Source of the DNA: Microbacterium paraoxydans | Lineage (GTDB): Bacteria; Actinomycetota; Actinomycetes; Actinomycetales; Microbacteriaceae | Direction of reading: 5' to 3' | DNA: 64,000 bases | Assembly (NCBI RefSeq): GCF_018224615.1 | Contig: NZ_JAGTUK010000001.1 | Location: 124,001 to 188,000 of the forward strand | Shown here: in pieces, positions 16,968-29,017 of the stretch | How positions within the stretch are numbered: position 1 is the stretch's first letter | Layout of the letters: the number at the start of each line of letters is the position of its first letter | Program-made: the position numbers and the translations under genes | The notes under the pieces: generated by a model | What the model saw: the letters and a program-made list of their open reading frames with translations, nothing else | Told to the model about the DNA's origin: nothing | Database searches by the model: none

Positions 16968-17557
16968 GGCCGGAGACGCGGCGCCTGTGGCGCGACATCG
17001 GCATGCAGCTGCCGTTCCTCGCGTGGCTGGTGGTGCTGTGGATGCTGCTGTGGGCCCAGTTCACGGTGCTGTCGTTCCTGACCGGGCTCGTGGTCGCGAT
17101 CTTCGTGACGCGTGTGTTCCGCCTGCCTACGGTCGAGCTCTCCGGTCGCGTGAACCTCTGGTACGCGGCGCTGTTCCTGGTGCAGTTCCTCTACGCCGTG
17201 CTGCGGGGCGCCCTGTCGGTCACGGTGCAGGTGTTCGACTTCCGTCGTCAGCCCGGCACCGCGATCGTCGCCGTGCCGCTGCGCTACGCGGACGACCTCG
17301 TGATGACGCACGTCGCGGTGGTGTCGTCGCTGATCCCCGGCTCCCTCGTGGTGGAGGCCGACCGCGACCGCCGCATCCTCTACCTGCACGTGATCGGCGT
17401 GCGCAGCAAGGAAGACGTCGAGGAGCAGCGGCAGGGGGTGCTCGGCTGGGAGAAGCGCGTGGTGCGGGCCCTCGGCGACCCGTCGCAGTACCGTCGCCTC
17501 AAGGCCGATGAGCGCGCCGGCCGTATCGACCCGGCCAGGGTGGGGGGTGCCCGATGA
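16964..17557 (+). CDS. mrpE: Mrp antiporter subunit E
   Basis: A 197-residue MnhE-type subunit. There are two to three N-terminal helices (AWLVVLWMLLWAQFTVLSFL and NLWYAALFLVQFLYAVLRGA), then a cytoplasmic domain with the conserved SLIPGSLVVEADRDRRILYL and the helix KEDVEEQRQGVLGWEKRV. Length and order are normal for the family. It is translationally coupled on both sides by ATGA overlaps. Confidence 0.93.
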   Translation: MRPETRRLWRDIGMQLPFLAWLVVLWMLLWAQFTVLSFLTGLVVAIFVTRVFRLPTVELSGRVNLWYAALFLVQFLYAVLRGALSVTVQVFDFRRQPGTAIVAVPLRYADDLVMTHVAVVSSLIPGSLVVEADRDRRILYLHVIGVRSKEDVEEQRQGVLGWEKRVVRALGDPSQYRRLKADERAGRIDPARVGGAR

Positions 17558-17823
17558 ACGTCCTGCTCCTGGCGATCCTCGCGGTGTTCGGCGTCGCGGC
17601 GATCCTCGCCGTCATCCGCATCGTGCGCGGCCCGTCGATCCTCGACCGCGCGGTCGCCGCCGACGTGCTGCTCACCGAGGTGATGTGCGTGATCGGCGCG
17701 GAGATGGCGATCAACGGTCACACGCGCAACATCCCGGTGCTGCTGATCATCGCCGCGGTGGGCGTGTTCGGCTCGATCGCGGTGGCGCGGTTCGTCGCGA
17801 GAAGGGACAACACGACCCCATGA
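17554..17823 (+). CDS. mrpF: Mrp antiporter subunit F
   Basis: An 89-residue MnhF subunit with three hydrophobic segments and the conserved RIVRGPSILDRAVAADVL loop. Normal length. The start overlaps the mrpE stop and the stop overlaps the mrpG start. It is a small structural subunit of the antiporter. Confidence 0.93.
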   Translation: MNVLLLAILAVFGVAAILAVIRIVRGPSILDRAVAADVLLTEVMCVIGAEMAINGHTRNIPVLLIIAAVGVFGSIAVARFVARRDNTTP

Positions 17824-18209
17824 ACGTGTTCGGCCTGATGATCCCCGACGCCGTGATCGACGTCACCGTGCTGGTGCTGATCCTGATCGGCGCGCTGCTG
17901 TGCCTGTCGGCCGCGGTCGGACTGCTGCACTTCCGTGACGTGCCGACCCGGTTGCACGCCGCGACCAAGCCGCAGGTGCTCGGCCTGCTGGTGATCTGCG
18001 TGGCGATCGCGCTGTCGCAGCGGTCGATCGGCGGGGTGCTGTTCGGGCTGGTGCTGGTGGCGCCCGTGGTGCTCATGCAATTCGCGACGGCCCCGCTGTC
18101 GGCCCACATGGTCGGTCGCCAGGCGTATCGCAACGGCACGATCGAGCAGCGCGGCCTCGTGGTGGACGAGCTGGCGGAGTCCAAGCAGACGCCTCCCGCG
18201 GCGGGCTGA
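17820..18209 (+). CDS. mrpG: Mrp antiporter subunit G
   Basis: A 129-residue MnhG/PhaG subunit with three hydrophobic segments and the conserved LLHFRDVPTRLHAATKPQ. It is the last gene of the operon; its stop faces a convergent hydrolase 26 bases away with no clear terminator between. The operon gives the complete set (A-B fusion, C, D, E, F, G) needed for Na+(K+)/H+ exchange, supporting alkaline pH and salt tolerance. Confidence 0.93.
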   Translation: MNVFGLMIPDAVIDVTVLVLILIGALLCLSAAVGLLHFRDVPTRLHAATKPQVLGLLVICVAIALSQRSIGGVLFGLVLVAPVVLMQFATAPLSAHMVGRQAYRNGTIEQRGLVVDELAESKQTPPAAG

Positions 18210-18235
18210 GGTCGCCCGTTCCGCCGCCGAGCGGG

Positions 18236-18997
18236 TCAGGTGCGGTCGGCGAATGACTCGATCAGCCGCGCGGCCGGCTCGGAGTCGCTGATCAGCGTGC
18301 CGTGCCCGTGGTCGGGGATCACGGCGAGCTCGGCGCCGGGGATCGCATCGATGATGTCCTGGCACCAGCTCATCGGGGCCAGCGGGTCGTCCTCCCCGCG
18401 CAGCACGAGCACGGGGCACTCGATGCGGCGGAACGCCTTCTCCGGCTGGTGCACGATGGTCGCGCGCATCTTGCGGATCAGGTGCGGACCGCCACGGAGG
18501 TACTCGCGGGCACCGCGCCAGATCACGAGCGGCCGTTCGCCGACGAGGTCTTGCAGGAGGTAGCGCGCCTGAGCCCCGATGTTCCGCTCGGCCTTGTCGA
18601 CCGTGGGTCCGGCGAGCACCACGCCCGCGACGAGCGACGGGTGCCGCGCGGCGAGCTCGGCCGCGATCTGACTGCCCATCGAGTGACCGATCACCACGAC
18701 GGGCTCGGCGTCGACGTGGCGCAGGTACGCGGCGACGAGGTCGGCGTGGCGCTGCATCGTGAGGGTGCGGGCGGGCTCCGGCGCTTCGCCGAAGCCGGGG
18801 AGGTCGAGTGCGATGACGCGACCGTGCAGCCGCTGCACGAGGTCGAGGTACACGCTGCGGCCCATCCCGATGCCGTGCAGCAGCAGGTAGGTGTGCGGTC
18901 CGTCGCCGAAGCTCTCCGCGATGAGGGTCGCGCCGCCGTGCTCGAACTCCAGGAGCGTCGCGGTCGTCCCCTTGGGGGCAAGGTAACTGGAGGGCAC
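18236..18997 (-). CDS. Alpha/beta hydrolase
   Basis: A 253-residue alpha/beta-hydrolase fold protein. The oxyanion segment is LLLHGIGMG, the nucleophile elbow is GHSMGSQ with Ser106, the acid is in VLRGEDDPLAP, and the histidine is in PDHGHGTL. No signal peptide is seen, so it acts in the cytoplasm. The family includes esterases, lipases and C-C hydrolases, and the substrate is not apparent. The GTG at 18997 lies six bases after TAGCGT, supporting this start. Confidence 0.85.
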   Translation of the reverse strand: MPSSYLAPKGTTATLLEFEHGGATLIAESFGDGPHTYLLLHGIGMGRSVYLDLVQRLHGRVIALDLPGFGEAPEPARTLTMQRHADLVAAYLRHVDAEPVVVIGHSMGSQIAAELAARHPSLVAGVVLAGPTVDKAERNIGAQARYLLQDLVGERPLVIWRGAREYLRGGPHLIRKMRATIVHQPEKAFRRIECPVLVLRGEDDPLAPMSWCQDIIDAIPGAELAVIPDHGHGTLISDSEPAARLIESFADRT

Positions 18998-19003
18998 CGG
19001 TCC

Positions 19004-19009
19004 ACGCTA
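19004..19009 (-). promoter_or_regulatory. -10 box of the alpha/beta hydrolase gene, leaderless type
   Basis: TAGCGT on the minus strand, six bases, then GTG. Confidence 0.5.
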
Positions 19010-19031
19010 GCCGAGGAAGCTCGGAGGCAGC

Positions 19032-21677
19032 TCAGCCCGCGGGCGTCAGCACCAGGGTGTCGCGCGCGGCGGCGTCGACCGCCTTCGGCGTGAACGCCCA
19101 GGGGCGCTGCACTCCGGAGGACCAGTCCTCGGTCTGGTCGACGTAGTGCTCGTGGTACGCGTGACCCGAGGCCCCGGTGAGGTGGATCCACGTGGAGGCG
19201 TCGAAGTCGTCCAGGTCGACCACCATCCGCATGGAGGGCACGGTCGTGGTCGCGTAGGACGCGCCGATGGTCCACCCGGTCGCGTCGACCACCGAGGCCC
19301 CGCCGCCCACCGGGTAGGGCCCTCGGTTGAACAGCGCCTCGATCGGGGCGATGCCGGACGACCCGAACGTGTCGCTGCGGAGCGTGATGGCGTGCAGGGC
19401 ACCCCAGTTCCAGCGCGTCACATCCGTGCCCTGCAGGGCGGCGAGCTCGTCGTACGCCTCCTCGGCCGAGCGGGCCAGCATCGGCGCCATGCCGTCGACC
19501 TCGATCCGGTCGTTGCGCCACAGCGGGTCGGACGGGTCTTCGAGCAGGTCGGCGACCACGGTGAACAGGCGCCCCTGACCGTCGGTGGGGAGGGGCACCT
19601 CGCGCTCGGCGAAGAGGTTCTGCACAAGGTTCGACCACAGCACGTTCGCGTAGGCGGCCGCTGCGGAGCCCTTGTCGTTCTGCGCGTCCCAGGTGCGGAG
19701 CAGCTCCACCGCCTGCTGCGGCCCCGCGCCCTCCACGTCGACGTCGCTCATCGCGCTCACCAGCTGCTTGCCGATCCACATCTCGCCGTCCATCTGGATG
19801 TCGCGCATGTCCTGCGCGGTCAGCGGCCCGGCGGCGGCGCGGCGCTCGATCAGGTGGGCGATGCGCGCGGCACGGTAGCCCTGGTCCCAGTCGCGCGACA
19901 GGAAGTAGTCGTAGTCGTCGGTCACGATCGCGTTGTTGGCGGTCACGATGTAGCCGGAGGCGGGGTTGTACGCCACGGGCAGCTCCTCGAACGGGATGTA
20001 GCCCGTCCAGTCGTAGCTGCTGTCCCACCCGGGCTGCGGCATCCATCCGTCCCCGGCACCGCGCACGGGAAGCCGCCCCGGTGTCTGGTAGCCGATGTTG
20101 CCGTCCACGTCGGCGTAGATCAGGTTCTGCGCCGGCACGTCGAACAGGGCGGCGGCGGCGCGGAAGTCGTCGAAGTCCTGCGCGGTGGAGAGCGCGAAGA
20201 TCGCGGTCGCGGTGGTGCCGGGGTCGAGCGCCGTCCAGCGCAGGCTCACGGCGTACTCCGCAGCGTCGGACCCCGGGGCGGTCGGGGCGGTGCCCTCGGC
20301 TCGGAGCGCGGCGGAGGGGTCGTCGGCGATCGCGGTGAAGTCGTCGGTGAGTCCGGAGATGATGGGGCCGTGCACGGTGGAGCGGATCGTGAGCTCGATG
20401 TCGTCGCCGCCCGCGACCGCGATGGTCTCGGTGCGCTCCTCCAGCGGCACGAGGGCGCCGTCGCGCCAGTACGCGTCACCCTCGATGCGCTCGACGTACA
20501 GGTCGGTCACGTCGGTGGTGAGGTTGGTGAAGCCCCACGCGACGCGCTGGTTGTGGCCGATCACGATGCCGGGGAGCCCGGAGAACGAGAAGCCGCCCAC
20601 GTCGAACGGGCAGTCTTCGCCGACCGTGGAGCACCGCAGCTGCACCTGATACCAGACCGAGGGGAGGGACGCCCCCAGGTGCGGGTCGTTCGCGAGCAGC
20701 GGCATGCCCGACGCGGTCAGCTCGCCCGACACCACCCAGGAGTTGGAGCCGATGCCCTCGCCCGCGTCGCCCACCAGCACGCTCGCGGCCTCGATCACGT
20801 TCGCCGTCTCCTGCCACTCGATCGTGGTCACGGCCTGCTGCACCTCGCCGTCCGGCGCCGGCAGGGTGAAGGCGGCGGCGTCGGCCGTGGTGTCGATCGG
20901 GTCGACGGTGGAGATCTGCGGCACGATCACCGGGTTCCGGTCGAACGGGTACGCGGGGTACAGCTTCGCGAGCAGGGCCCGCGTGTCCTCCGGGTCGTCG
21001 CCATCGGCGAGGTCGGCCGCGAGCAGCGCGCGCTCGGTCTCGTCCTCGACGTTGGTGCGGAGGTCCCACGCCATGGCCTTGAGCCACGCGACCGAGTCGG
21101 CCGGCTCCCACGGCTCCGGCTCGTAGTCGGGGTTCTGCAGTCCCAGCACGGCGTACTCGAGCGACAGCTCCGCGCCCGACCGCGACGCCAGGTACGCGTT
21201 GACTCCGGCGGCGTAGGCCTCGTAGTACCCGCGGGTGCGCTCGTCCATCGCCTCGACCTCGGCCTCGGCGGTCGTGCGCCAGCCGAGGGTGCGCAGGAAC
21301 GCGTCGGTGCCCGCCTGGGACTCTCCGAACAGCTCGGCCACACGGCCCGCGGTGACGTGGCGGCGGAAGTCCATCTCGAAGAAGCGGTCCTGCGCGTGCA
21401 CGAAGCCCTGCGCGAAGAACAGGTCCTCCGAGGAGTCGGCGGTGATGGTCGGCACCCCGCTCGCATCGCGCTGCACCGTCGCGTCGGCGGCGAGGCCCTT
21501 CAGCTGCACGGTGCCCGACGTCTGCGGGAACGAGCGCTGGATCGTCCAGGTCACGAAGAACGCCGCGGCCACCGCGATCACCACGAGTGCGGCGACGACG
21601 AGGAACGCGATGCGTCCGATGCGGACGCCCAGCGACGGGCGGGAGGGGGCGGGGGACACCGGCGAAACGGTCATCAT
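19032..21677 (-). CDS. Penicillin acylase family (Ntn) amidohydrolase, membrane-anchored or secreted
   Basis: An 881-residue precursor of the penicillin-acylase/AHL-acylase family, which cuts amide bonds of acylated substrates after self-processing into alpha and beta chains. An N-terminal hydrophobic segment (about 21-45) anchors or exports it. The alpha chain contains DLFFAQGFVHAQDRFFEMDF. The expected cleavage precedes Ser311 in GSNSWVVSG, the N-terminal nucleophile. The beta chain has LLANDPHLGASLPSVWYQV and the catalytic-Asn region YIVTANNAIV. The ATG at 21677 (or the adjacent ATG at 21674) begins the hydrophilic leader. Real substrates may be acyl-homoserine lactones, antibiotics or lipopeptides. 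Confidence 0.9.
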   Translation of the reverse strand: MMTVSPVSPAPSRPSLGVRIGRIAFLVVAALVVIAVAAAFFVTWTIQRSFPQTSGTVQLKGLAADATVQRDASGVPTITADSSEDLFFAQGFVHAQDRFFEMDFRRHVTAGRVAELFGESQAGTDAFLRTLGWRTTAEAEVEAMDERTRGYYEAYAAGVNAYLASRSGAELSLEYAVLGLQNPDYEPEPWEPADSVAWLKAMAWDLRTNVEDETERALLAADLADGDDPEDTRALLAKLYPAYPFDRNPVIVPQISTVDPIDTTADAAAFTLPAPDGEVQQAVTTIEWQETANVIEAASVLVGDAGEGIGSNSWVVSGELTASGMPLLANDPHLGASLPSVWYQVQLRCSTVGEDCPFDVGGFSFSGLPGIVIGHNQRVAWGFTNLTTDVTDLYVERIEGDAYWRDGALVPLEERTETIAVAGGDDIELTIRSTVHGPIISGLTDDFTAIADDPSAALRAEGTAPTAPGSDAAEYAVSLRWTALDPGTTATAIFALSTAQDFDDFRAAAALFDVPAQNLIYADVDGNIGYQTPGRLPVRGAGDGWMPQPGWDSSYDWTGYIPFEELPVAYNPASGYIVTANNAIVTDDYDYFLSRDWDQGYRAARIAHLIERRAAAGPLTAQDMRDIQMDGEMWIGKQLVSAMSDVDVEGAGPQQAVELLRTWDAQNDKGSAAAAYANVLWSNLVQNLFAEREVPLPTDGQGRLFTVVADLLEDPSDPLWRNDRIEVDGMAPMLARSAEEAYDELAALQGTDVTRWNWGALHAITLRSDTFGSSGIAPIEALFNRGPYPVGGGASVVDATGWTIGASYATTTVPSMRMVVDLDDFDASTWIHLTGASGHAYHEHYVDQTEDWSSGVQRPWAFTPKAVDAAARDTLVLTPAG

Positions 21678-21807
21678 CGTCGAGAACTCTTTCGGGTCGG
21701 GCTGGGACTCAGTCCCACCGAGCCCCGGTGCGCGTGTCAGGGTCGCGCTCTCGCATCCTAGCCGCACGGGCGCTCGCCGCGGCACCTCCCCGCGGCGAGC
21801 GACCGCG

Positions 21808-23643
21808 TCAGCCGATCAGGCTGGGCTGCAGGTCGCGCAGCGTGCGCCGGTGCGTCATGCGCGTCACCCCGATCGCCGCGAGCACCAGCGCGCCCGCGAG
21901 CCACAGCCCCAGCACGGCCAGGTCCCACCCGGCCCTGGCGTAGTCGCCGCCGTACATCAGCTGCCGCATCGCATCCACCACGTAGCCGAGCGGCAGCACG
22001 TGGTGCAGCGCCGCGAGCGGGGCGGGCAGCGTCTGCCACGGGAACGTGCCGCCCGCGGTCACGAGCTGCAGCACCATGAGCACGAGGCCCAGGAACTGCC
22101 CGACCGAGCCCAGCCACACGTTGAGCGCCAGGATGATCGCCGCGAACGTGGCCGACGCGAACATCATCACCCCGAGCGTGCCCAGCGGGTGGTCGAACGT
22201 GAAGCCGAGCGTGAGCGCCAGGATGCCCATGAGCCCGAGCATCTGCACGGCGCCGAGCATCGCGGGCGTGAGCCACCCGGCCAGCGTGATGCGCACGGGG
22301 GAGTGCAGCGCCGTGACCGCGCGCCGCGAGATCGGCTTCACGATGAGGAACAGCGCGTAGATGCCGATCCAGGCCGACAGTGCCGCGAAGAAGGGGGCGA
22401 GCCCGGCGCCGTAGTCCTCGGCGGAGGCCACCTTGTCGCTCGACACCTTCACGGGGTCGGCGATCGTGTCGGCCTGCAGGCTGCGCAGTTCGGGCGTGGA
22501 CTCCGGGATCTGCTGCACGCCGTCGGCCAGGCCGTCGCGCAGCTCGACCGTGCCGGCGGAGAGCGTGGCGAGACCGTCGCGCAACTGGGCGGCGCCGGTG
22601 TTGGCGGAGGCTGCACCGTTCGCCACCGTCCCGGCGCCGCTCGCGAGGTCGTTCGCGCCGGACGCGAGGGCGGCGGCACCCGCGGCGAGCTGGTCGACCT
22701 TGCCGACCGCGGCCTGCACCTGCGCGTTGCCCTCCTCCAGACGGGCCCCCAGCGGGTCGAGCCGCGCCAGCACCTGGTCGATCTCCTCGGGCGTGAGGCC
22801 CTGGTCGGCCAGGGCCGTGGCGATGTCGGAGCGCACCTGCGGCAGGGCGGCGGTGGCCTCCTGCACGGCGGCGCCCGCCCGGTCGGCCACGTCGGCGAGC
22901 TGACGGTTGCCCGCGCTCACCTGCTGTGCGCCGCTCGCGAGGGTCTGCGCCCCGGCCGCGAGCTGGGCGGTGCCGTCGGCGAGCTGGGCGGTGCCGTCGG
23001 CCAGCGCGGAGCTCCCGGACGCGGCGGTGCCGGCGCCGTCGGCCAGCTGGCTCGCGCCGTCGGTGGCCGAGACGAGGCTGTCGCGGATGTCGCTGAGCCC
23101 GGTGAGCAGTCGCTCGGCCGCCTCGCTGCCGACCATCTCGGCGACCGAACTGCGGATCTTCTCGACCGCCTGCGTGCCCATCGAGGAGGCCAGGTAGTTG
23201 TTGGCGTCGTTGGTCTCCAGTTCGATCCGCGCCTGGTGCGGGTCGGTGCCGGCGGCCGAGGTGAGGGCGGCGGAGAAGTCGGACGGGATCGTGACGGTGA
23301 AGTCGACCGTGCCGTGGCGCAGGGCGTCGGCGGCCTCGTCGGCGGTCATGCGCTGCCAGTCGAACGCGTTGCCGTCGATGAGGTTCTCGGCGACGTCTTC
23401 GCCGTAGTTCACGGTCTCGCCGGTCGCGGGTTCCGTGCCGGTCGTGGGGGCGGGGGCTCCTTCGTCGTCGACCACGAGGGCCACCGGCACCTCGGGGAAC
23501 TTGGCGTAGGGGTCCTGGTTGGCCCACAGGTAGAGGCCGCCGTAGAGGATCGGCACGCAGACGAGGGCGACCAGGGCGAGGATGCCCATGCGGCTGGCGG
23601 TGAGACGCCGCAGCTCGGCGGCGATCATGGACGGGACCTTCAT
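21808..23643 (-). CDS. YhgE/Pip-domain membrane protein
   Basis: A 611-residue protein of the YhgE/Pip family, distantly related to ABC-2 permeases and to phage-infection proteins and T7SS-associated YueB. One N-terminal TM ([20 protein letters not shown]) is followed by a large extracytoplasmic region. Residues about 190-330 carry degenerate heptads such as ADGTAQL, suggesting a long extended or coiled stalk. Five to six C-terminal TM segments close the protein. It overlaps the pseudo-ATPase gene by four bases, so the two are coupled. The cargo is unknown. Confidence 0.85.
   Translation of the reverse strand: MKVPSMIAAELRRLTASRMGILALVALVCVPILYGGLYLWANQDPYAKFPEVPVALVVDDEGAPAPTTGTEPATGETVNYGEDVAENLIDGNAFDWQRMTADEAADALRHGTVDFTVTIPSDFSAALTSAAGTDPHQARIELETNDANNYLASSMGTQAVEKIRSSVAEMVGSEAAERLLTGLSDIRDSLVSATDGASQLADGAGTAASGSSALADGTAQLADGTAQLAAGAQTLASGAQQVSAGNRQLADVADRAGAAVQEATAALPQVRSDIATALADQGLTPEEIDQVLARLDPLGARLEEGNAQVQAAVGKVDQLAAGAAALASGANDLASGAGTVANGAASANTGAAQLRDGLATLSAGTVELRDGLADGVQQIPESTPELRSLQADTIADPVKVSSDKVASAEDYGAGLAPFFAALSAWIGIYALFLIVKPISRRAVTALHSPVRITLAGWLTPAMLGAVQMLGLMGILALTLGFTFDHPLGTLGVMMFASATFAAIILALNVWLGSVGQFLGLVLMVLQLVTAGGTFPWQTLPAPLAALHHVLPLGYVVDAMRQLMYGGDYARAGWDLAVLGLWLAGALVLAAIGVTRMTHRRTLRDLQPSLIG
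22960..23001. repeat. Perfect tandem 21-bp repeat in the YhgE/Pip stalk
   Basis: Two adjacent identical 21-bp units encode the heptad ADGTAQL twice. They look like a recent in-frame duplication within the degenerate heptad array, which could vary stalk length between strains. Confidence 0.85.
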
Positions 23644-24467
23644 CGCGCGTCTCCTCTCTCCTCGGGGGCGGGTTCGGATTCGGGGGCGGGTTCAGGCTCT
23701 GGTTCGGGTTCCGGTTCGGCCTCGGGTTCGGGTTCGGGCTCGGGCTCGGGCTCCGCGTCGGGTTCGGCCTCGGCCTCGGCCTCGGGCTCGGGTTCGGCTT
23801 CGGGTTCGGGTTCGGGTTCGGGTTCGGGCAGGATCAGCGGCTCGACGGGCCCGGAGGCGTTGACGGCGTCGAACTCGTGCATGCGCTCGAGGGCCACGGC
23901 GGCCGAGCCCCCGACGATCACGAGCATCGCGTAGCCGCGGTCGGCGAACTCGCCCGCGATGCGCCACCAGCCGTCCGGGCTTCCGCCGTGACGGTCGGGT
24001 GCGACGAGCACGATGCCCTCCACGCCGCGACGCAGCACCGCCAGCTCGCACAGCAGTCGCACGCGCGCGGCGGGGTCGATGTTGCCGATCGGCACGGAGG
24101 CCAGCTCCTCGAACCCCAGCCGTCCGAGCCAGCGTCGTGCGTGCAGCGGGGTGGCGCCCAGTCCGGCGAACATCAGCTCCTCGCCCACGACCCCCGCGAG
24201 GGTGATGTCGGGGTGCGGGTCGCTCACGTCGGGGGCGTCGACCAGCGCGACGCGACGCCGCAGGTCCTTGGCGTCGCTCGCGCCGTCGATGCTCACGCGT
24301 CCGGTGTCGGGGCGCATGCGTCCGCTGGCGATCAGGCCGAGCACGGTGGGCCGCTGCTCGGTCTCCGCCAGGGCGTAGCGCACCGCACCGGTGTGGAACT
24401 CCAGGCTCGTGAGAGGGAGCGCCTGGCCGTTGCGGCCCTTGCTCACCTCGTGCAGGGCGATTCTCAT
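23640..24467 (-). CDS. Degenerate ABC ATPase-like protein with Glu-Pro repeat tail
   Basis: Residues 1-215 follow the layout of an ABC nucleotide-binding domain: [20 protein letters not shown], a strand, then [20 protein letters not shown] where the helix after Walker A should be. The P-loop itself is missing ([11 protein letters not shown] replaces GxxGxGKST). The signature region has become [20 protein letters not shown], and Walker B lacks its Asp-Glu ([11 protein letters not shown]). It should not hydrolyse ATP normally. The last 55-60 residues are Glu-Pro/Glu-Ala repeats, probably a stiff acidic tail. It sits between tetR and the YhgE/Pip gene with 4-base overlaps and may be a structural or regulatory partner of the permease. 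Confidence 0.75.
   Translation of the reverse strand: MRIALHEVSKGRNGQALPLTSLEFHTGAVRYALAETEQRPTVLGLIASGRMRPDTGRVSIDGASDAKDLRRRVALVDAPDVSDPHPDITLAGVVGEELMFAGLGATPLHARRWLGRLGFEELASVPIGNIDPAARVRLLCELAVLRRGVEGIVLVAPDRHGGSPDGWWRIAGEFADRGYAMLVIVGGSAAVALERMHEFDAVNASGPVEPLILPEPEPEPEPEAEPEPEAEAEAEPDAEPEPEPEPEPEAEPEPEPEPEPAPESEPAPEERGDAR
23655..23833. repeat. Hexanucleotide-type low-complexity repeat encoding (EP/EA)n
   Basis: About 30 degenerate 6-bp units (GGTTCG, GGCTCG, GGCCTC on the plus strand) encode the acidic Glu-Pro tail of the pseudo-ATPase. Slippage here would change tail length in steps of two residues without breaking the frame. Confidence 0.85.
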
Positions 24468-25090
24468 GCGCGGGCCTCCTGCCCGGTCGTGGCGATCTCG
24501 GGATGCGCGTCGAGCAGTTCGTCGGCCTCGCGCCAGGAGAGCCCGGCGATGCTCAGCACGGCCCGCACGGCGAGGTCGCCGGTGGACGCGTCGGACGCGT
24601 CGGTGCGCGAGACGACGGTGCGGGCGGTCTCCTCGATGAGCCGGGCGAGGGCGGGGCCGGACAGGTCGGTGCGGAAGCTGCCGTCTTCCTGCCCGCACCG
24701 CACCAGGTCGGCCAGAGCGTGACGGAGGGGGGACAGGGCCTCGGCGGTGTGGGCCACGTGCGTCTCGTCGAGGGCCAGCGCAGCGGCGACCTGCACGTGC
24801 GCGGCCTCCTGCCACAGCAGCGAGGTGAGGCGGGCGAGAGCCAGACGCGGTTCCGCATCGGTGACGGAGGCCGCGATGGCGTTGAAGCGCTGCGCTCCGG
24901 CGGAGACGAGCTCGCGGATGAGGGCCTCGCGGTCGTCGAAGTGGCCGTAGAGCGTGCGGCGCGACAGGCCGGCGCTGCGGGCGATGGCGTCGATCGAGGC
25001 GTGCGGGTCGACGGCGAGGGCGGCGCGGGCGGCGGAGAGGATTCCGGCGCGGTTCTCCACGGCGTCGCGGCGAGGGGCACGAGAGGTCAT
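24464..25090 (-). CDS. TetR-family transcriptional regulator
   Basis: A 208-residue TetR regulator. The helix-turn-helix is [20 protein letters not shown], followed by an all-helical ligand-binding domain. It is first in a three-gene coupled operon (tetR, pseudo-ABC ATPase, YhgE/Pip). A 26-bp inverted repeat at 25105-25130 directly upstream is its probable operator. The ATG at 25090 was chosen because it lies six bases after the -10 box TATCAT; the frame is open further upstream but would run through the operator. Confidence 0.9.
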   Translation of the reverse strand: MTSRAPRRDAVENRAGILSAARAALAVDPHASIDAIARSAGLSRRTLYGHFDDREALIRELVSAGAQRFNAIAASVTDAEPRLALARLTSLLWQEAAHVQVAAALALDETHVAHTAEALSPLRHALADLVRCGQEDGSFRTDLSGPALARLIEETARTVVSRTDASDASTGDLAVRAVLSIAGLSWREADELLDAHPEIATTGQEARA

Positions 25091-25096
25091 GACTCC

Positions 25097-25102
25097 ATGA
25101 TA
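25097..25102 (-). promoter_or_regulatory. -10 box of the tetR operon, leaderless type
   Basis: TATCAT, six bases (GGAGTC), then ATG at 25090. Confidence 0.55.
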
Positions 25103-25104
25103 CT

Positions 25105-25130
25105 TATCGTGCACAGCAGTGTGCAAGATA
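25105..25130. promoter_or_regulatory. Probable TetR operator
   Basis: The arms TATCGTGCACA and TGTGCAAGATA around GCAG form an inverted repeat with one mismatch in 11 pairs. It covers the spacer and -35 region of the tetR-operon promoter, the expected place for an autorepressor site. Confidence 0.75.
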
Positions 25131-25311
25131 GTTGGGCGACTTCTCAGCCTGCCGCGACGGGTCCGCCGGCATCTCGGCGCTTCCCATTTCGGCTGTGTTA
25201 TGTTACGCGTTGCGCTACGGCGCGGTAGCGGCCGATCGGCTCGGAACTCTCTCCGATGCGGCGGTCGCGAAGCGGCGGGGGGAACCGCCACGACGGAGGA
25301 GAGGGTGCACT

Positions 25312-26007
25312 GTGCCGGGAATGGACAGTCCGCTGGAACGGCGGACCATGAGCGACGACATCTACAACCGGTTGCGCGATGCGATCGTGTCGGGCGAACT
25401 GCGACCGGGGGAGCGGCTGCGCGACTACGAACTCGCCGAGACGCTCGGCACGTCCAAGACGCCCGTCCGGCACGCGCTCGATCGCCTCGCCGAGCACGGG
25501 CTCGTCGAGATGCAGCGCAACCGCTTCACGCGGGTGGCCCCGATCGACCTGGACGACGTGCGCGACGCCGTCGCCCTGTTCGGCGACGTCTGGATCGGCT
25601 CCGTGCGGCACGCCACCCCGCTCATGCGCGATGACGACGTGACCTACCTGTCGGAGCTCATCGAAGACATGCAGTCCGCGATCGCCGCGTCCGACGTCGC
25701 CGCGTTCAGCGCCGCGCTGCGCACCATCGCCGTCGCCTACGCGCGCATCGAGGGCAACACCACGCGATCCACCGTGATCGAGTTCCTCGGCCCGCAGATC
25801 CGCCGGTTCAGCGCGCAGGCGCGGGGCGACTTCGACTTCACGGCGCTCGCGGCTTCCACGCGCGAAATCCAGACCGCCATGACGCAGCGGGACGCGGTCG
25901 GCCAGCGCGCGGCCCTGATCGCGCTGTTCGACCGCGTGCTTCCCGCGGTCATCGACCGGGCCGAAGAGCGGGGTCGCCGCGTCGGCGCGGAACAGCTCGA
26001 CGCCTGA
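25312..26007 (+). CDS. GntR-family transcriptional regulator (FCD-like)
   Basis: A 231-residue GntR regulator. The winged helix-turn-helix, IYNRLRDAIVSGELRPGERL followed by LAETLGTSKTPVRHALDRLA, is complete. An all-helical FCD-type effector domain with VRDAVALFGDVWIG and a C-terminal helix follows. The GTG at 25312 was chosen because GGAGGAGAGG lies eight bases upstream; the ATG at 25321 is too far from it. TATGTT at 25199 is a candidate -10, giving a leader of about 105 bases. The effector and targets are unknown, as no catabolic gene is adjacent. Confidence 0.88.
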   Translation: MPGMDSPLERRTMSDDIYNRLRDAIVSGELRPGERLRDYELAETLGTSKTPVRHALDRLAEHGLVEMQRNRFTRVAPIDLDDVRDAVALFGDVWIGSVRHATPLMRDDDVTYLSELIEDMQSAIAASDVAAFSAALRTIAVAYARIEGNTTRSTVIEFLGPQIRRFSAQARGDFDFTALAASTREIQTAMTQRDAVGQRAALIALFDRVLPAVIDRAEERGRRVGAEQLDA

Positions 26008-26052
26008 CACGACGAAGGGACGCCCGCACCCGCGGGCGTCCCTTTCGTCGTG
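26008..26052. terminator. Bidirectional terminator between the GntR gene and argG
   Basis: CACGACGAAGGGACGCCCGC pairs with its near-perfect complement at 26032-26052 (one bulged A), with a loop of about 4 bases. It separates convergent genes and ends in TTCGTCGTG, like the terminators near 52.8 and 53.1 kb. Confidence 0.85.
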
Positions 26053-26058
26053 ACCGGG

Positions 26059-28808
<2,750 letters not shown>

Positions 28809-28833
28809 GCGCGTGCTCCCTCCGTGTGGCGCC

Positions 28834-28839
28834 AGTGTA
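28834..28839 (-). promoter_or_regulatory. -10 box of the PPOX gene
   Basis: TACACT on the minus strand, about 25 bases before the ATG, leaving room for a GGAGGGAG ribosome-binding site. Confidence 0.4.
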
Positions 28840-29017
28840 GCCACCGCCCCCGGCCTGTTCGAGGGGCCCTCACCCGAGCGGGATGGGCGGCCGCGACCCC
28901 GCCGCACGGCGGAGCGATCGGCGCGCTCCGGCCGCACGTGGCGGGTTACCGTGGGGGACGGCCCGCCCGATCCTGGGGGCATGCCACCGCGTCGGTGGCG
29001 AGGACAAAGGAGTTCTG

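Noticed and set aside
19146..21761. A plus-strand frame of about 870 codons opposite the penicillin acylase gene
   Set aside because: Low-complexity Val/Arg/His-rich shadow with no recognisable fold; the opposite strand encodes a complete Ntn hydrolase.
23643..23833. Short regularly spaced repeats resembling a microsatellite or CRISPR-like array
   Set aside because: There are no spacers or constant repeat unit. The repeats are coding and give Glu-Pro/Glu-Ala dipeptides.
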